From assembly GCA_002869925.2 (NCBI GenBank), contig NEWT02000035.1:327015-391014 (forward strand): DNA of 64,000 bases, in the 5' to 3' direction. The stretch comes from Nitrospira sp. CG24A (GTDB lineage: Bacteria > Nitrospirota > Nitrospiria > Nitrospirales > Nitrospiraceae). The notes below the pieces were generated by a model. The model was given only the letters and a program-made list of their open reading frames with translations, was not told the DNA's origin and did not search any database. The position numbers and the translations under genes are program-made. How positions within the stretch are numbered: the stretch's first letter is position 1; each line of letters opens with the position of its first letter. This document shows positions 16,339 to 25,608 of this stretch, one piece after another.

Positions 16339-16468
16339 GTATGTGACGCTCAAATCCCTCGGCAAATCTTTTTCCTCTAATAGAAATGAATTCTTTCCGC
16401 CATTTCAGGTTAGCACCATTTGAGATACTGCTATTGAAGGAGCGGCCGACCTCGGTGTGAGACCATTC

Positions 16469-17065
16469 CTATTTTAAGAGGTCGAGGTAGATGCGTCGAA
16501 TCGATTGCATAGCCTGTCGTGGTGGCCGCGTCCCATCGATCACGATATCAGCCAGGTGGATTTTCTTGGACAGCGGCATTTGGCTTCGGATTCGCCGGAT
16601 GGCTTCAGTGCGGGAGAGGCTATTTCGTGTTTTCAATCGGGCGATTTGGGTTTCCCGGTTGGCTGTGACGACGATTGTCCGGTCGACTCGTTCGTCGATG
16701 CCAGCCTCGAACAAGAGCGGCACGTCATAGATGACGACCGCTTTCGGGTTCTTTCGAGCCGCTTGCCTTGTGAGCCGTTGCTGCTCGCGTGCGACGCGGG
16801 GGTGGATGATGTGTTCGAGTTGCCGGCGCTTTTTGGGATTGCCGAAGATGATGTTTCCGAGAGCCTGTCGGTTGAGTGAGCGGTCCTGATTGAGCACGGC
16901 TTTTCCAAAGAGTGCGACGATCTCTCGCCAAGCCGGTTTGCCTGGCTTGACGACTTCATGGGCTAGTTCGTCGGCATCGATGACGATCGCGCCGCATTGC
17001 TTGAACATCTTGGCAACGGTGCTCTTGCCAGTGGCGACGCCGCCTGTGAGGCCGACCAGAATCAT
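16469..17065 (-). CDS. coaE: Dephospho-CoA kinase
   Basis: A 198-residue enzyme for the last step of CoA synthesis. The P-loop GLTGGVATGKSTV is at residues 4-16. IDADELAHEVVKPG (substrate binding) and VIYDVPLLFEAGID follow, with HLADIVIDGTRP near the C-terminus. A GAGGTGAG sequence lies 12 bases before an ATG at 17077, so translation may begin four codons earlier (MLHT). It forms the right border of the cassette whose left border carries an orphan coaE tail. Essential in most bacteria. Confidence 0.92.
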   Translation of the reverse strand: MILVGLTGGVATGKSTVAKMFKQCGAIVIDADELAHEVVKPGKPAWREIVALFGKAVLNQDRSLNRQALGNIIFGNPKKRRQLEHIIHPRVAREQQRLTRQAARKNPKAVVIYDVPLLFEAGIDERVDRTIVVTANRETQIARLKTRNSLSRTEAIRRIRSQMPLSKKIHLADIVIDGTRPPRQAMQSIRRIYLDLLK

Positions 17066-17329
17066 GGTGTGGAGCATAGCACGCGAGTTCTCACCTCACA
17101 ATCAGCTAGCCTGCATTATTCGCGAGAGTTCGTGACGAAACCGCCGAGATGCCAGGCGAGACGGGCGTGCGGAGCCGTGAAGGAGGGAGGCATACTTGAA
17201 ACAGTATGTCGACCGACTGAGCGGCGAGCCCGCCCGCCGTCAGGCTTGTCGCAGCGGTGTATCGGCGGTTGCAGTAGAAGTCTTCGTGAATAATGTGGGC
17301 TTGATTGACTTCGGACTTGGGAGGCTTGT
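17066..17329. other. Intergenic region with hairpin
   Basis: A GC-rich gap between the divergent coaE and beta-helix genes. A perfect stem CATACT...AGTATG with loop TGAAAC lies at 17191-17208. The surrounding sequence (GGAGGGAGGCATACTTGAAA) looks like a dispersed repeat, but no second copy occurs in the window. No gene seen. Confidence 0.45.
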
Positions 17330-18382
17330 ATGAGTTCCTGCATGAAGCGATGTATGTGTTTCGTCTTCATCGCAGTGCTTGAGCTCTGGGGTTTCGGCCT
17401 GGTGTGGGCTGATGAGGGCCCACTGCCAGGCCCTCGGACCCTTGTGGTTGCGCTGGATGGAACCGGGGACTATGTCTCTCTTCAGGAAGCGGTCGATGCC
17501 GCGAAGAAAGGCGATACCGTCTTCGTCAAGCCGGGCCGCTATCCTCAGGATGTGACTATTCACAGCAAAGAGAAGATCAAGTTCGTCGGGGCCGGCGTGG
17601 ATCAGGTGACGATTCTAGGGCGCGAGATCGTGGTGGGCGCTCTTCATGTGGGCAAGTGGCCCTATGGGGCGACGGATATTGAAATCAGCGATATGACCAT
17701 CAATGACAGCGGGGGGCATGCCGTTGGTCTTTTCAATGGGCAGGGGATTACTCTCCGCCGAATCAAGATCAATGGGATGTTGTTCAGTCAGCAAGTTCAC
17801 GATGTGCGGATAGAAGATTGTATCATCGGAGGAAGCGAGACGACCGGTGTTCAGTTTGCCGACTCAGACGCCGTCCTGATAGGGAATGTGATCCATGATA
17901 ACGACCATGGCGTTTCGATTGCCGGCAAATCGAACGTACGGTTGGAGCGGAACGTGATTAGGCAGAGTCTTTTTGAAGCGGTGGTCGTCAGCGGCCATGC
18001 CCGCGCCGTGATTGTGAGTAATACCCTGGTCAAGAATGGTGGCGGCGCGGCGTTTCTCGGGCAATCCCAGAGCGATGTCAGCGGCAATGTGGTCGGGCTG
18101 AATCGAGTGGGTTTTGTGATCGCCGCAACAAGCCAGACCACTAGCTCGTTCAACGCGTTCTACAATACAGATGGCGATTATCTGCGTGTGGGGACTCCCA
18201 ACCAACCAGCTCCTGAACTCAAAGCCCGGTCAGATATGACCGGTGACCCGCACTTTGTTGACCCAGAGCATGATGATTTTCGCCTAGGTCTCGATACGCC
18301 ACTTCTCAAAATTGGTCAGTTCCCTTACCTTGGAGCCCTTGCCCCTGCCTCAATTGCTACGAGTCGATCGACTAAAAAGTAG
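17330..18382 (+). CDS. Exported right-handed parallel beta-helix protein
   Basis: A 350-residue protein with a signal peptide (MKRCMCFVFIAVLELWG, mature near DEGPLPGP). VVALDGTGDYVSLQEAVDAA introduces a pectate-lyase-like parallel beta-helix made of about ten turns, with recurring HDVRIEDCII, NVIHDNDHGVSI and NVVGLNRVGFVI blocks (NosD/DUF1565-like). Such helices bind or cut polysaccharides or act as scaffolds. No catalytic set was identified. GGAGG lies upstream of the ATG. Confidence 0.8.
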   Translation: MSSCMKRCMCFVFIAVLELWGFGLVWADEGPLPGPRTLVVALDGTGDYVSLQEAVDAAKKGDTVFVKPGRYPQDVTIHSKEKIKFVGAGVDQVTILGREIVVGALHVGKWPYGATDIEISDMTINDSGGHAVGLFNGQGITLRRIKINGMLFSQQVHDVRIEDCIIGGSETTGVQFADSDAVLIGNVIHDNDHGVSIAGKSNVRLERNVIRQSLFEAVVVSGHARAVIVSNTLVKNGGGAAFLGQSQSDVSGNVVGLNRVGFVIAATSQTTSSFNAFYNTDGDYLRVGTPNQPAPELKARSDMTGDPHFVDPEHDDFRLGLDTPLLKIGQFPYLGALAPASIATSRSTKK

Positions 18383-18520
18383 TTTTCAATCAATACGATA
18401 GGCCTCCCAGCAGGGCATGGATTTCCATATGCTATGCTACTTGTACGCCGTCAGTCACATCGATAAAGATCTCTGGCGTAAAGATTGCTAATCCAGCAGT
18501 CGGGGAATCAGGAGGCAGCT

Positions 18521-18706
18521 GTGGCAAGTTTTCGACAAGAGTTGGAAAAGCGTGGACCTCACGGCATCCCGTCGCTCGACGACGTTGAGTCTGGCAAGCT
18601 GGTTGGCGCCGTTCTCCCTATGTCGGAAAAGGCGCAGATTCAGATGCGTAACAGCATCGAAGTGATCGATTATCTCCTCAATCAAGAACGCGTTGTCTGG
18701 AGCTGA
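18521..18706 (+). CDS. Small hypothetical protein
   Basis: About 61 residues from a GTG at 18521 with AGGAGG 5-6 bases upstream (18510-18515). It begins ASFRQELEKRGPHGIPSL after the initiator and ends LLNQERVVWS. No domain recognised. The frame is open further upstream to a TTG, but the ribosome binding site supports the GTG. Probably soluble. Confidence 0.5.
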   Translation: MASFRQELEKRGPHGIPSLDDVESGKLVGAVLPMSEKAQIQMRNSIEVIDYLLNQERVVWS

Positions 18707-18824
18707 CCCACCTTCTTCCTTCACCTCCTGATTTTCCGATCCGAAGCCGCCATCTTGACAGGCCCGCTCTTGCCTTCGTACGCTTATTCCCGTACATCAT
18801 CCTTTATAACCAGGAGATCACCCG

Positions 18825-19376
18825 ATGGCATGCGTTCATCCTCACTGCAGGGGGGCTGTATCAATGGTGCATCGGTTCATAATCGCAACGGCGTTTGTGA
18901 TGCTGATGCCGTATACGGTGCCGGCTTCTGATGAATTGCCGAAAGAGTCGGTGCTGCCGCTCTCGCTGGCGGGCAAGGCGATTCAGGCATCGCTGGATGC
19001 GTGTAAGAGAGACGGTTACAAGGTCAGCGCGTCGGTGGTAGATCGAGGCGGGGTGCTCCGAGCTATGGCACGGGCCGATGGAGCTGGGCCCCATACGATC
19101 GATAGCAGTAGGAAGAAGGCGTATACGGCGGCGAGTCTTCGCCGTCCTACGACTGAACTGGCTGAGTCGATCAATAAGATGCCGACCTTGCAAGCGCTTC
19201 GGGACATGAACGATCAGGTATTGATGCTGGGCGGCGGGCTTCCGATCGAGATCGATGGTGAGATTGTCGGAGGAATTGGTGTCGGCGGGGCGCCAGGTGG
19301 ACACCTTGACGATGCCTGTGCTCAAGCGGGGTTGGATGCGATTGGCGCTGCGCCGAAAGTTCCCGCCCCCAAGTGA
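18825..19376 (+). CDS. Exported GlcG/HbpS-family heme-binding-like protein
   Basis: A 183-residue protein. After a signal peptide (MVHRFIIATAFVMLMPYTV) comes the GlcG/HbpS (DUF336) fold: ACKRDGYKVSASVVDRGGVL, KKAYTAASLRRPTTEL, and the glycine-rich LGGGLPIEIDGEIVGGIGVG. The family includes haem-binding HbpS and proteins of unknown role. The ATG at 18825 has AGGAG 8 bases upstream; ATG 18864 is an alternative that begins at the signal core. It overlaps the next lipoprotein gene by 4 bases, so the two are co-translated. Confidence 0.85.
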   Translation: MACVHPHCRGAVSMVHRFIIATAFVMLMPYTVPASDELPKESVLPLSLAGKAIQASLDACKRDGYKVSASVVDRGGVLRAMARADGAGPHTIDSSRKKAYTAASLRRPTTELAESINKMPTLQALRDMNDQVLMLGGGLPIEIDGEIVGGIGVGGAPGGHLDDACAQAGLDAIGAAPKVPAPK

Positions 19377-19834
19377 TTACCGCCTATCCGGCCAGGAGCG
19401 TGGTCTGCCTGTTCCTGCTCCTGTTGCTGGTTGCCTGCAACAGTGACGTGCCGGTGCCGGCCGCTGTCGAGTTTTCGGCCGATCAGGTGCGCGTGACCAT
19501 CACCAGAACGGCCACCAATCCATTTCTCTCCCGGCATGATTTGCATCTCACGTTCAAAGGGCCTGGAGGCTGCTCCATCGAGGTTGACCTGTTTCCGAAT
19601 ACGGGGTATGCGAGCCGACGGAATCTCTATCAAGCAGGAGTGGGTGTGCTCTATGTGGTGGGCCAGTTCGATGCCCGTGTGATCGATGTACCGCACTGTA
19701 CGGTCACACTGGCTGAGTTTCGCACTCTCGATCGCTACGTGACGTTCCTCGGCAGCTTTGATGAGAACGAGCAGAAGGTTTGGACTTACTTCCCCGCCGG
19801 CCAGCGGTCAGAACTCCCCTTTGAGAAACGGTGA
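19373..19834 (+). CDS. Predicted lipoprotein
   Basis: A 153-residue protein starting with GTG that overlaps the upstream stop (GTGA). The signal LFLLLLLVAC is a lipobox, with Cys ~22 lipidated. The mature part has a single predicted beta-rich domain with two further Cys (GGCSIEVDLF, VPHCTVTLAE). No family recognised. It is co-translated with the GlcG-like protein. Confidence 0.65.
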   Translation: MITAYPARSVVCLFLLLLLVACNSDVPVPAAVEFSADQVRVTITRTATNPFLSRHDLHLTFKGPGGCSIEVDLFPNTGYASRRNLYQAGVGVLYVVGQFDARVIDVPHCTVTLAEFRTLDRYVTFLGSFDENEQKVWTYFPAGQRSELPFEKR

Positions 19835-19860
19835 GCCTATTTCGTTTCACTGTTCACGTC

Positions 19861-20760
19861 TTACTTTTCACGATCTTTGAAGGTCAGTTCCGAGACGGCG
19901 GATTTGTCCAGCTCGCCTTTGCCCCGCGCGACCAGTTTCTGATATTGATCGTAGGCCGCTTGAGCTAACGGGACTGTGATCTCGGCGGCGTTCGCTAACG
20001 CGAGGGCGATACCCGAGTCCTTGGCGGCATGGGCAGCCGAGAAGTAGCAGTCATGGGCGCGGTTCTGCATGTCCTCGCCGTCTGTCTCTAACACACGGGA
20101 CGCCGCTCCCGTTTGAGCGAAGACCGTTCGCAGCATCGTCAGATCGAGGCCGAGCGCTGCTCCAAGCCCAAGCCCTTCTGCCAGTGCCGCCGTATTGCAG
20201 TTCATGACCATGTTGACGAGGGCTTTGACCTTCGCAGCTTCTCCTGCCGATCCGACATAGCGTAGATGGGCGCTCAATTTCTCCAAGAGCGGCTTTGCCG
20301 ACTCGAACACATCCGGACGTCCGCCGCACATGAGATACAGCGTGCCCTGGCGCGCTTGCGTGATGCTGCTGGCCATGCAGGCTTCGAGGCTCTGCCCGCC
20401 ATGTTGCGTCACCAGCGTTTCGACGTCGATGTGCACAGCCGGTGAAAGGGTGGCACAGTTCACGAAGAGCCGGTTCTTGGCGTGGCGGAGAAGACTCTCT
20501 GCGCCGGTTGCAGAAAAAATGTGGCGCATGGCCGTGTCATCGGATACGACAGTGAAAATCGTGTTGGCGAGTTCTGCAAGGCGGGCCGGGGACGCAGTCG
20601 CTTCACAGTCTAGTTCACCTGCGAGGCTGGTGGCCGTGGCGCGATCTTGATCGTATACTGCGACGATCGTTTCACCGTGGTCTTTCAAACGTCGAGCCAT
20701 GTTGACCCCCATCCGCCCCACTCCTACGAAGCCGATCTTCCTGTCAGACTGCCTCATCAT
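19861..20760 (-). CDS. NAD(P)-dependent beta-hydroxyacid dehydrogenase
   Basis: A 299-residue enzyme of the 3-hydroxyisobutyrate dehydrogenase/GLYR family. The Rossmann motif GFVGVGRMGVNMARRL is at residues 9-24, the substrate segment FVNCATLSPAVHIDVE lies near 115, and AAKVKALVNMVMNCNTAALAEG near 165 carries the catalytic Lys and the NxxxN helix. It may reduce glyoxylate or succinic semialdehyde or oxidise a hydroxyacid; the substrate is uncertain. ATG 20760 has GGAGGAG upstream. The last codons (DREK-stop) are formed by a GTGAAAAG-type heptamer repeat. Confidence 0.85.
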   Translation of the reverse strand: MMRQSDRKIGFVGVGRMGVNMARRLKDHGETIVAVYDQDRATATSLAGELDCEATASPARLAELANTIFTVVSDDTAMRHIFSATGAESLLRHAKNRLFVNCATLSPAVHIDVETLVTQHGGQSLEACMASSITQARQGTLYLMCGGRPDVFESAKPLLEKLSAHLRYVGSAGEAAKVKALVNMVMNCNTAALAEGLGLGAALGLDLTMLRTVFAQTGAASRVLETDGEDMQNRAHDCYFSAAHAAKDSGIALALANAAEITVPLAQAAYDQYQKLVARGKGELDKSAVSELTFKDREK

Positions 20761-20855
20761 GCGTGCTCCTCCGTTTGTGTTAGCATGCGCCCGCGCGCGC
20801 GAGTGTAGCATAGGTCTGAGGATTGCATCGTAGGGATGTGGGGGAGGTTCGTGGA

Positions 20856-21050
20856 ATGCAGCAACCAATTGTGGGATATCACGTGGACGAAGTCGGCGAT
20901 TGGGTGGCCGATCTACAATGCGGCCATGGTCAGCATGTGCGTCACCAACCGCCAATGACAAATCGACCGTGGGTCCTGACAGTAGAAGGGCGTAACCAGC
21001 ATCTTGGAGAGATGTTGAATTGCAAGAAGTGCGACGAGGCGAGCGGGTGA
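20856..21050 (+). CDS. DUF3565 domain-containing protein
   Basis: A 64-residue protein beginning MQQPIVGYHVDEVGDWVADL and containing CGHGQHVRHQPP and LNCKKCDEA, the typical DUF3565 pattern. The Cys-His and C-terminal CxxC sets suggest a small zinc site. GGGGGAGG lies upstream of the ATG. It is divergent from the dehydrogenase. Function unknown. Confidence 0.85.
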   Translation: MQQPIVGYHVDEVGDWVADLQCGHGQHVRHQPPMTNRPWVLTVEGRNQHLGEMLNCKKCDEASG

Positions 21051-21063
21051 TCTGGAAGGAATC

Positions 21064-21150
21064 GTGAAAGGTAAAACGTGAGACGTGAAAAGTAAGACTG
21101 CCGGGTACTCTTTTCCTGAAACCTTTTACGTTTCACCTTTCACGTCTCAC
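21064..21150. repeat. Inverted GTGAAAG-type heptamer repeat
   Basis: The left arm GTGAAAGGTAAAACGTGAGA (21064-21083) and beyond faces the right arm at 21123-21150, whose reverse complement begins GTGAGACGTGAAAGGTGAAA. It lies between the convergent DUF3565 gene and the epimerase fragment and could act as a two-way terminator. Confidence 0.7.
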
Positions 21151-21181
21151 GGATCGCTGGTCGGCATTTTTGAGTATCTCG

Positions 21182-21622
21182 CTACTCGATCGTGGTGATG
21201 TGTGAAGTAGATGTGGTTTGCATATCGAGGCCTGGCTCCGACCAAGGTTGCAGGTGGGGGCCGTCGTATCGGTAGCCGCCGGAGACGGGATCGTTGACCA
21301 GTAGCAGCGGGGTGTCGAGGTCGAGCACGTCGAAGCCGCCGAGTCCCAGGACCAAGCTGAAAGAGCAGCCCATCGCCACACGTGTTTCGATCATCCCGCC
21401 GACCATCAACTTGAGGCCAGCAGCTTTGGTGTAGGAGGCAATTTCTACTGCTTCAGCGACGCCGGTTTTCATGATCTTGATGTTGATGTAGTCAGCCGCG
21501 CCGCGAGCGACGACTTCGTGCGCGTCTGCGAGCGAGCGGACCGATTCATCGGCCGCAACGGGAATGCCCGTCTCTCTGCGGATCGCCGCCATGCTGTCGA
21601 GGTCGTCCCGCACTACAGGCTG
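21182..21622 (-). pseudogene. C-terminal half of an enolase-superfamily (L-Ala-D/L-Glu) epimerase
   Basis: The visible part begins QPVVRDDLDSMAAIRRETG and continues PVAADESVRSLAD, DYINIKIMKTG and GLKLMVGGMIETRVAMG, which is the C-terminal barrel of dipeptide epimerases of the muconate-lactonising family (DES metal ligand and catalytic KIMK Lys). The N-terminal ~200 residues, with the capping domain and first metal ligands, are missing. Upstream, at about 21622-21625, the sequence switches directly into a response-regulator gene. The fragment should be inactive. Confidence 0.85.
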
Positions 21623-22218
21623 TTTTTAATCAAAGGAAACTGGCTACGCGGACTGTTTTGATGGATGGCATTGGCGACCAGCTCCTTGCCGGTTCCGCTT
21701 TCTCCTAAAATCAACGTCGTCGAATCCGTTCCTGCCACCAGCTTGATCTTCTCGAGCACCGCCCGCATCTGGTTATTCGCCCCGAGAATACCTCCAAAAC
21801 TGAACTTATCTTCCAGCACCGCTTTCAGATCGAGATTCTCTCGCCGCAAGGTGACCATGCTGCCCACCCGCTCGACGATCAGCAGCAATTCGTCCATCTG
21901 AAACGGCTTCGTGATGTAGTCCAGGGCGCCAAGCTTCATCGCGCCGACGGCTGTCTCTACCGATCCATGGGCGGTAATCATCACAACTTCTGTGTGGGGC
22001 AGCCGGTCTTTGGCTGCTGCAAGCACGGCGAGCCCGTCTGCGCCGGGCAACCGCAGATCGGTGATTACCAGATCGAACGGCCGTTGGTGGATGGCGTCGA
22101 TCCCCTCCGTGCCGGAAGCCGCGGCTTCGATATCGTGACCGACCGCCTCCAGCGCATCGACCATCGACAACCGCATCAGCGGCTCGTCATCGACCAAGAG
22201 GATCCTGAGTCCCTTCAT
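21613..22218 (-). pseudogene. Truncated NtrC-type response regulator
   Basis: 201 residues. An intact receiver (LLVDDEPLMRLSM, phospho-Asp in LVITDLRLPGADG, Lys in ITKPF) is followed by the first part of the sigma54 AAA+ domain (GESGTGKELVANAIHQNSPR). The match ends at FPLIK, after ~198 residues, followed by three foreign codons and a stop. The GAFTGA loop, Walker B and HTH are missing. The ATG overlaps the kinase stop by 4 bases, so the pair was a two-component operon. Output by sigma54 is impossible in this form; the receiver could still accept phosphate. Confidence 0.9.
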
Positions 22219-25200
22219 GACACCCGCTCCATGAACGAACGGTCTCTGGAAACAGGCAGACAGAGGGTAAAGGTCGTTCCCTTTCCCACTTCGCTGTCCA
22301 CCAGGATCTTTCCACCGTGGCGCTCAACGATACCCAGGCTGACCGACAGGCCGAGGCCGGTTCCTTCACCTTCCTTCTTGGTTGAAAAGAATGGATCGAA
22401 AATCCTCGGCAGGACTGCCGGCGGGATACCCGATCCGGTATCGTGGACTTCGATCAGACACACCCCTTCGACCACAGACGTTCGAATCGTCAGCATACCT
22501 CCGTCTTTCATCGCTTGGACCGCATTCAACACCAAGTTCATCAACACCTGCTCAATCATATGCCGATCGACCATCACAGTCGGCAACCCCTGACCGAATC
22601 CCGTTTCCAACAGGATCCGGTTCGGAGCCAAGAGATGCGTCGTGAGGACCAACACCCGGTCCACGACGTGATTGATGTCTGTCAACGCAAATGCAGGTTC
22701 GTGCTGCTGAGAGAAATCGAGGAGCTGACGAACAATCTTCTGCACCCGCCGCACGCCATCTTCCATCGACGCCCAATATTCCTCTTGCCGACCCGGCGAC
22801 AGCGTGCCCTTCCGCAAATTGTAGAGACAGTTGAGAATCCCCCCCAAGGGATTGTTAATCTCGTGCGCCACCCCTGCGGCGAGCTTTCCGACCGAAGCCA
22901 GTTTCTCCGAGTTTCTGATCTGTTGCTCCAACTTCTTGGTCTCCGTCATATCACGCGCGATGCCCAGCACGCCCAGGATCATGCCCTCAACCCCATGCAG
23001 CGGGGACACACTCACCATGACAGTCCTCGGTTCCCCTGTGCGCGTGACCACTTCGACCTCATAGACCTGTTTCGCGCCGATGTCCAATGTGCTTTTGAGG
23101 CGCTTCCCTCTATGGCGCTTGGAGAGAAGCGCAAGGTACGGGCGCCCGATCAGATCGTCTTTCCGATAGCCCCATGCTTCGATCTTGCTGTTGACATAGG
23201 TAAACCGCTGTTCGGTATCAAGGGTGTAGATCACATCGTTGGCGTTCTCAAGAAGATTTTCGAGATATTGCTTGGTCTCTTCGATCTCTCTGGTGCGCGC
23301 TTTGACGTTATGTTCCAATTCCTCTCTGTACGTGTCCAACTGCCGTTCAAGCCGCTTCCGATCGGTAATGTCCCGCAACTGCACCATGACCAACAGCTGG
23401 TCGGCCACTCCGACACGAATCAAATCCATTTCAGCCGGAATGTCCTGTCCGCCGGCATGGCGCACCATGATCTCCTGAGTGGATACTTTCCGCTGCCCGG
23501 AAATAACGTCGTTCAGCCATCCACGCAACGCCTCGTGATAACCTGAGAGCACCACTTCGAGCAGGCTCTGGCCGACGACATTCGCCTCGGCATACCCCAG
23601 CGCTTGTTCCTCGCGTTTATTGACGGCGACGATGTTGCCGTGTGGGTCCACCATAAACACCGAGTCTGCCACCAAGTCGAAGAGCGCCTTGTAACGCGCC
23701 TGCGACGCCACGAGTTGTTCGGTGCGCTCCGACACGGCCTGTTCCAGATTCGTGGTGTAGGCTTGCAGATGCCGCTCAAGCCGATGACGTTCGGTCACGT
23801 CGTGAACAAACGCGCGGGAGTGAACCAACCCGCCCCGCTCTTGATCGATCAAGGCCGTGGCGTGAATTTCCACATCGATCGAGTGACCGTCTTTCGTCAA
23901 AAACACCGTCTCCATCGAACTGCGGCCTTGCGCAACTAATTGCTCCAGATAGTGCAGGACGAGCGGTTCCTGGCCGCGCGGCACGAGGTCCCAGAGGCGC
24001 ATGGCCAACATCTCATCGAGGCTATACCTCAGCTTCTCGATCCCCGTCTTGTTCACATGCACAAATTGACCACTCCGATCCAATTGGCAGATCATCTCAG
24101 GGGAATGCTCGATCAGGTCGCGATACTTCTCTTCCAGGCGGCGGACATCCACCACGCGCTGTTCGATTTGGGCAAACGACCGTTGGAGATTTTCCGCCAT
24201 GTGATTGAAGGCATCGGCAAGCCCTTCAATTTCATCGCCGGTCTTCAGCTCCAATCGTCGATCCAATCGACCGCTTCCGATTTCACCGACCCCGTCGTGC
24301 AGCAATTGAATGGGACGAGCGATCCGGCGTGCAACGAGTACCCCTGTCCCCCACAGCACCGCGAGCACCACCAATCCATAGAGCAGCACTTTCGCCACGA
24401 GTTCGGCAAGCGGCGCATAGGTCTCCTTGGGATCCTGCCGTACGACCGTGATCCACTGATGTCCGCCCAAACTGCCCGGGGCCAAGCTCTCGCCGAATCG
24501 GACCGGCGCGAACCCGATCAAGGCATTCAGGCCCCCGTGCGAATCGTCTGCCGCAACGGCCCAACCGGCCTCTAGTTTCCCAAGGACGCCGATCAATTCT
24601 GGCCGAACCGTATGCGCTTCCGGAGGCAGGATCGGGCACATCACAGGGCCACCATCGGAACTGAACAACATCGCGTGGCCGGTCGCCCCGATCGTAACTT
24701 CTGCAATGGCATGGAAGATGGTGTCTCGGCGTAATAATATCGTGACCGCCCCTATCGCCTTCTCCTTGGCATCGTCAAGAATGGGCACCGCAACCACAAG
24801 CACGTGACTCCCGAATGCAGGATCGAAGGCAATCTCGCTCACATAGCCACGAGGACTCCCCCCTTTTACGACCGCCTGCCACCATGCTGTCTTCCCGTAG
24901 AAATACTCTACTTGCGGAATGGAGCTGACCACCAGCGCCCCCTGCTGATCGGTAACCAGGATCCCGACATAGTCGGATCGTCGGATATCGTGCCACCGGA
25001 TGAGGTAGTTCGTGACAATGCGATTGATGAAGAGGGGAAACTCGCTTGGCTTACCTCGCTGCCGCCATCGCTGCTGCCAATCCTTGATCATGCCCTGGAT
25101 GCTGCGCGCATCCTTTCCCTCATACGTACGGTTGGCTTCGGTTACGGCGGTGTGGAGAAAGGGAGTCGTGGCGAGCTGCTGGGCTTCGTTCATCCCACGG

Positions 25201-25394
25201 CTGACCTGCATTTCGATGCGGCGAGCGGCCTCAACGGCGACTTCCTTGAAGTTGGCGCCGGTCATGTCGCGAAGCGCACGCCGCTCCTCAATGTACGTAA
25301 GTGCGAGCAGAAGGGTGAGAGGGAGCAGTCCGACCAGCACGATCGCCGCGATGATCTTATGCTGGAGACTGTGAGCCCGACTCCAGAGTGTCAT
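22215..25394 (-). CDS. Membrane sensor histidine kinase with Cache, HAMP and three PAS domains
   Basis: A 1,059-residue kinase. TM1 is ~12-32, a double-Cache-like periplasmic domain ~35-335 (YVGILVTDQQGALVVSS, YGKTAWWQAVVKG), TM2 ~345-368, HAMP ~368-425, PAS ~445-560, ~585-700 and ~725-840, HisKA with AGVAHEINNPLGG (~860), and HATPase with GSGIPPAVLPRIFDPFFSTK and GTGLGLSVSLGIVERHGG. It should sense a small periplasmic ligand and phosphorylate the regulator encoded immediately downstream, which is truncated here. ATG 25394 has AGGGG upstream and begins the first helix. Confidence 0.93.
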   Translation of the reverse strand: MTLWSRAHSLQHKIIAAIVLVGLLPLTLLLALTYIEERRALRDMTGANFKEVAVEAARRIEMQVSRGMNEAQQLATTPFLHTAVTEANRTYEGKDARSIQGMIKDWQQRWRQRGKPSEFPLFINRIVTNYLIRWHDIRRSDYVGILVTDQQGALVVSSIPQVEYFYGKTAWWQAVVKGGSPRGYVSEIAFDPAFGSHVLVVAVPILDDAKEKAIGAVTILLRRDTIFHAIAEVTIGATGHAMLFSSDGGPVMCPILPPEAHTVRPELIGVLGKLEAGWAVAADDSHGGLNALIGFAPVRFGESLAPGSLGGHQWITVVRQDPKETYAPLAELVAKVLLYGLVVLAVLWGTGVLVARRIARPIQLLHDGVGEIGSGRLDRRLELKTGDEIEGLADAFNHMAENLQRSFAQIEQRVVDVRRLEEKYRDLIEHSPEMICQLDRSGQFVHVNKTGIEKLRYSLDEMLAMRLWDLVPRGQEPLVLHYLEQLVAQGRSSMETVFLTKDGHSIDVEIHATALIDQERGGLVHSRAFVHDVTERHRLERHLQAYTTNLEQAVSERTEQLVASQARYKALFDLVADSVFMVDPHGNIVAVNKREEQALGYAEANVVGQSLLEVVLSGYHEALRGWLNDVISGQRKVSTQEIMVRHAGGQDIPAEMDLIRVGVADQLLVMVQLRDITDRKRLERQLDTYREELEHNVKARTREIEETKQYLENLLENANDVIYTLDTEQRFTYVNSKIEAWGYRKDDLIGRPYLALLSKRHRGKRLKSTLDIGAKQVYEVEVVTRTGEPRTVMVSVSPLHGVEGMILGVLGIARDMTETKKLEQQIRNSEKLASVGKLAAGVAHEINNPLGGILNCLYNLRKGTLSPGRQEEYWASMEDGVRRVQKIVRQLLDFSQQHEPAFALTDINHVVDRVLVLTTHLLAPNRILLETGFGQGLPTVMVDRHMIEQVLMNLVLNAVQAMKDGGMLTIRTSVVEGVCLIEVHDTGSGIPPAVLPRIFDPFFSTKKEGEGTGLGLSVSLGIVERHGGKILVDSEVGKGTTFTLCLPVSRDRSFMERVS

Positions 25395-25439
25395 GGGTGT
25401 GCCCCTCGCAGGATGCGACAACCCCTGATACGTGACGCC

Positions 25440-25530
25440 TCCTTCGACCACTCGACCTCGCTCGGGGTCGAGCCTGAGCAGGGTCGAAGGCTCAACAAGC
25501 TCGAGCTACTCTGAGCCTGTCGAAAGGCGC
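25440..25530. repeat. Palindromic GAGCCTG/TCGAAGG intergenic repeat
   Basis: TCGAGCCTGAGCAGGGTCGA (25469-25488) and GAGCCTGTCGAAAGG (25512-25526) are pieces of a dispersed palindrome with repeated AGGCTC/GAGCCT arms. It lies between the kinase and secF on the minus strand. Confidence 0.5.
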
Positions 25531-25608
25531 AGCCCTTAGACGGACCGACGATCGAGGTATGCATCTGCTGACGCGTCACGCTCGCCGATATATTATCGCA
25601 CCGGCCAG

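Noticed and set aside
22443..23546. 367-residue plus-strand open frame
   Set aside because: Antisense to the sensor kinase, with low-complexity His/Arg/Gln composition and no start signal.
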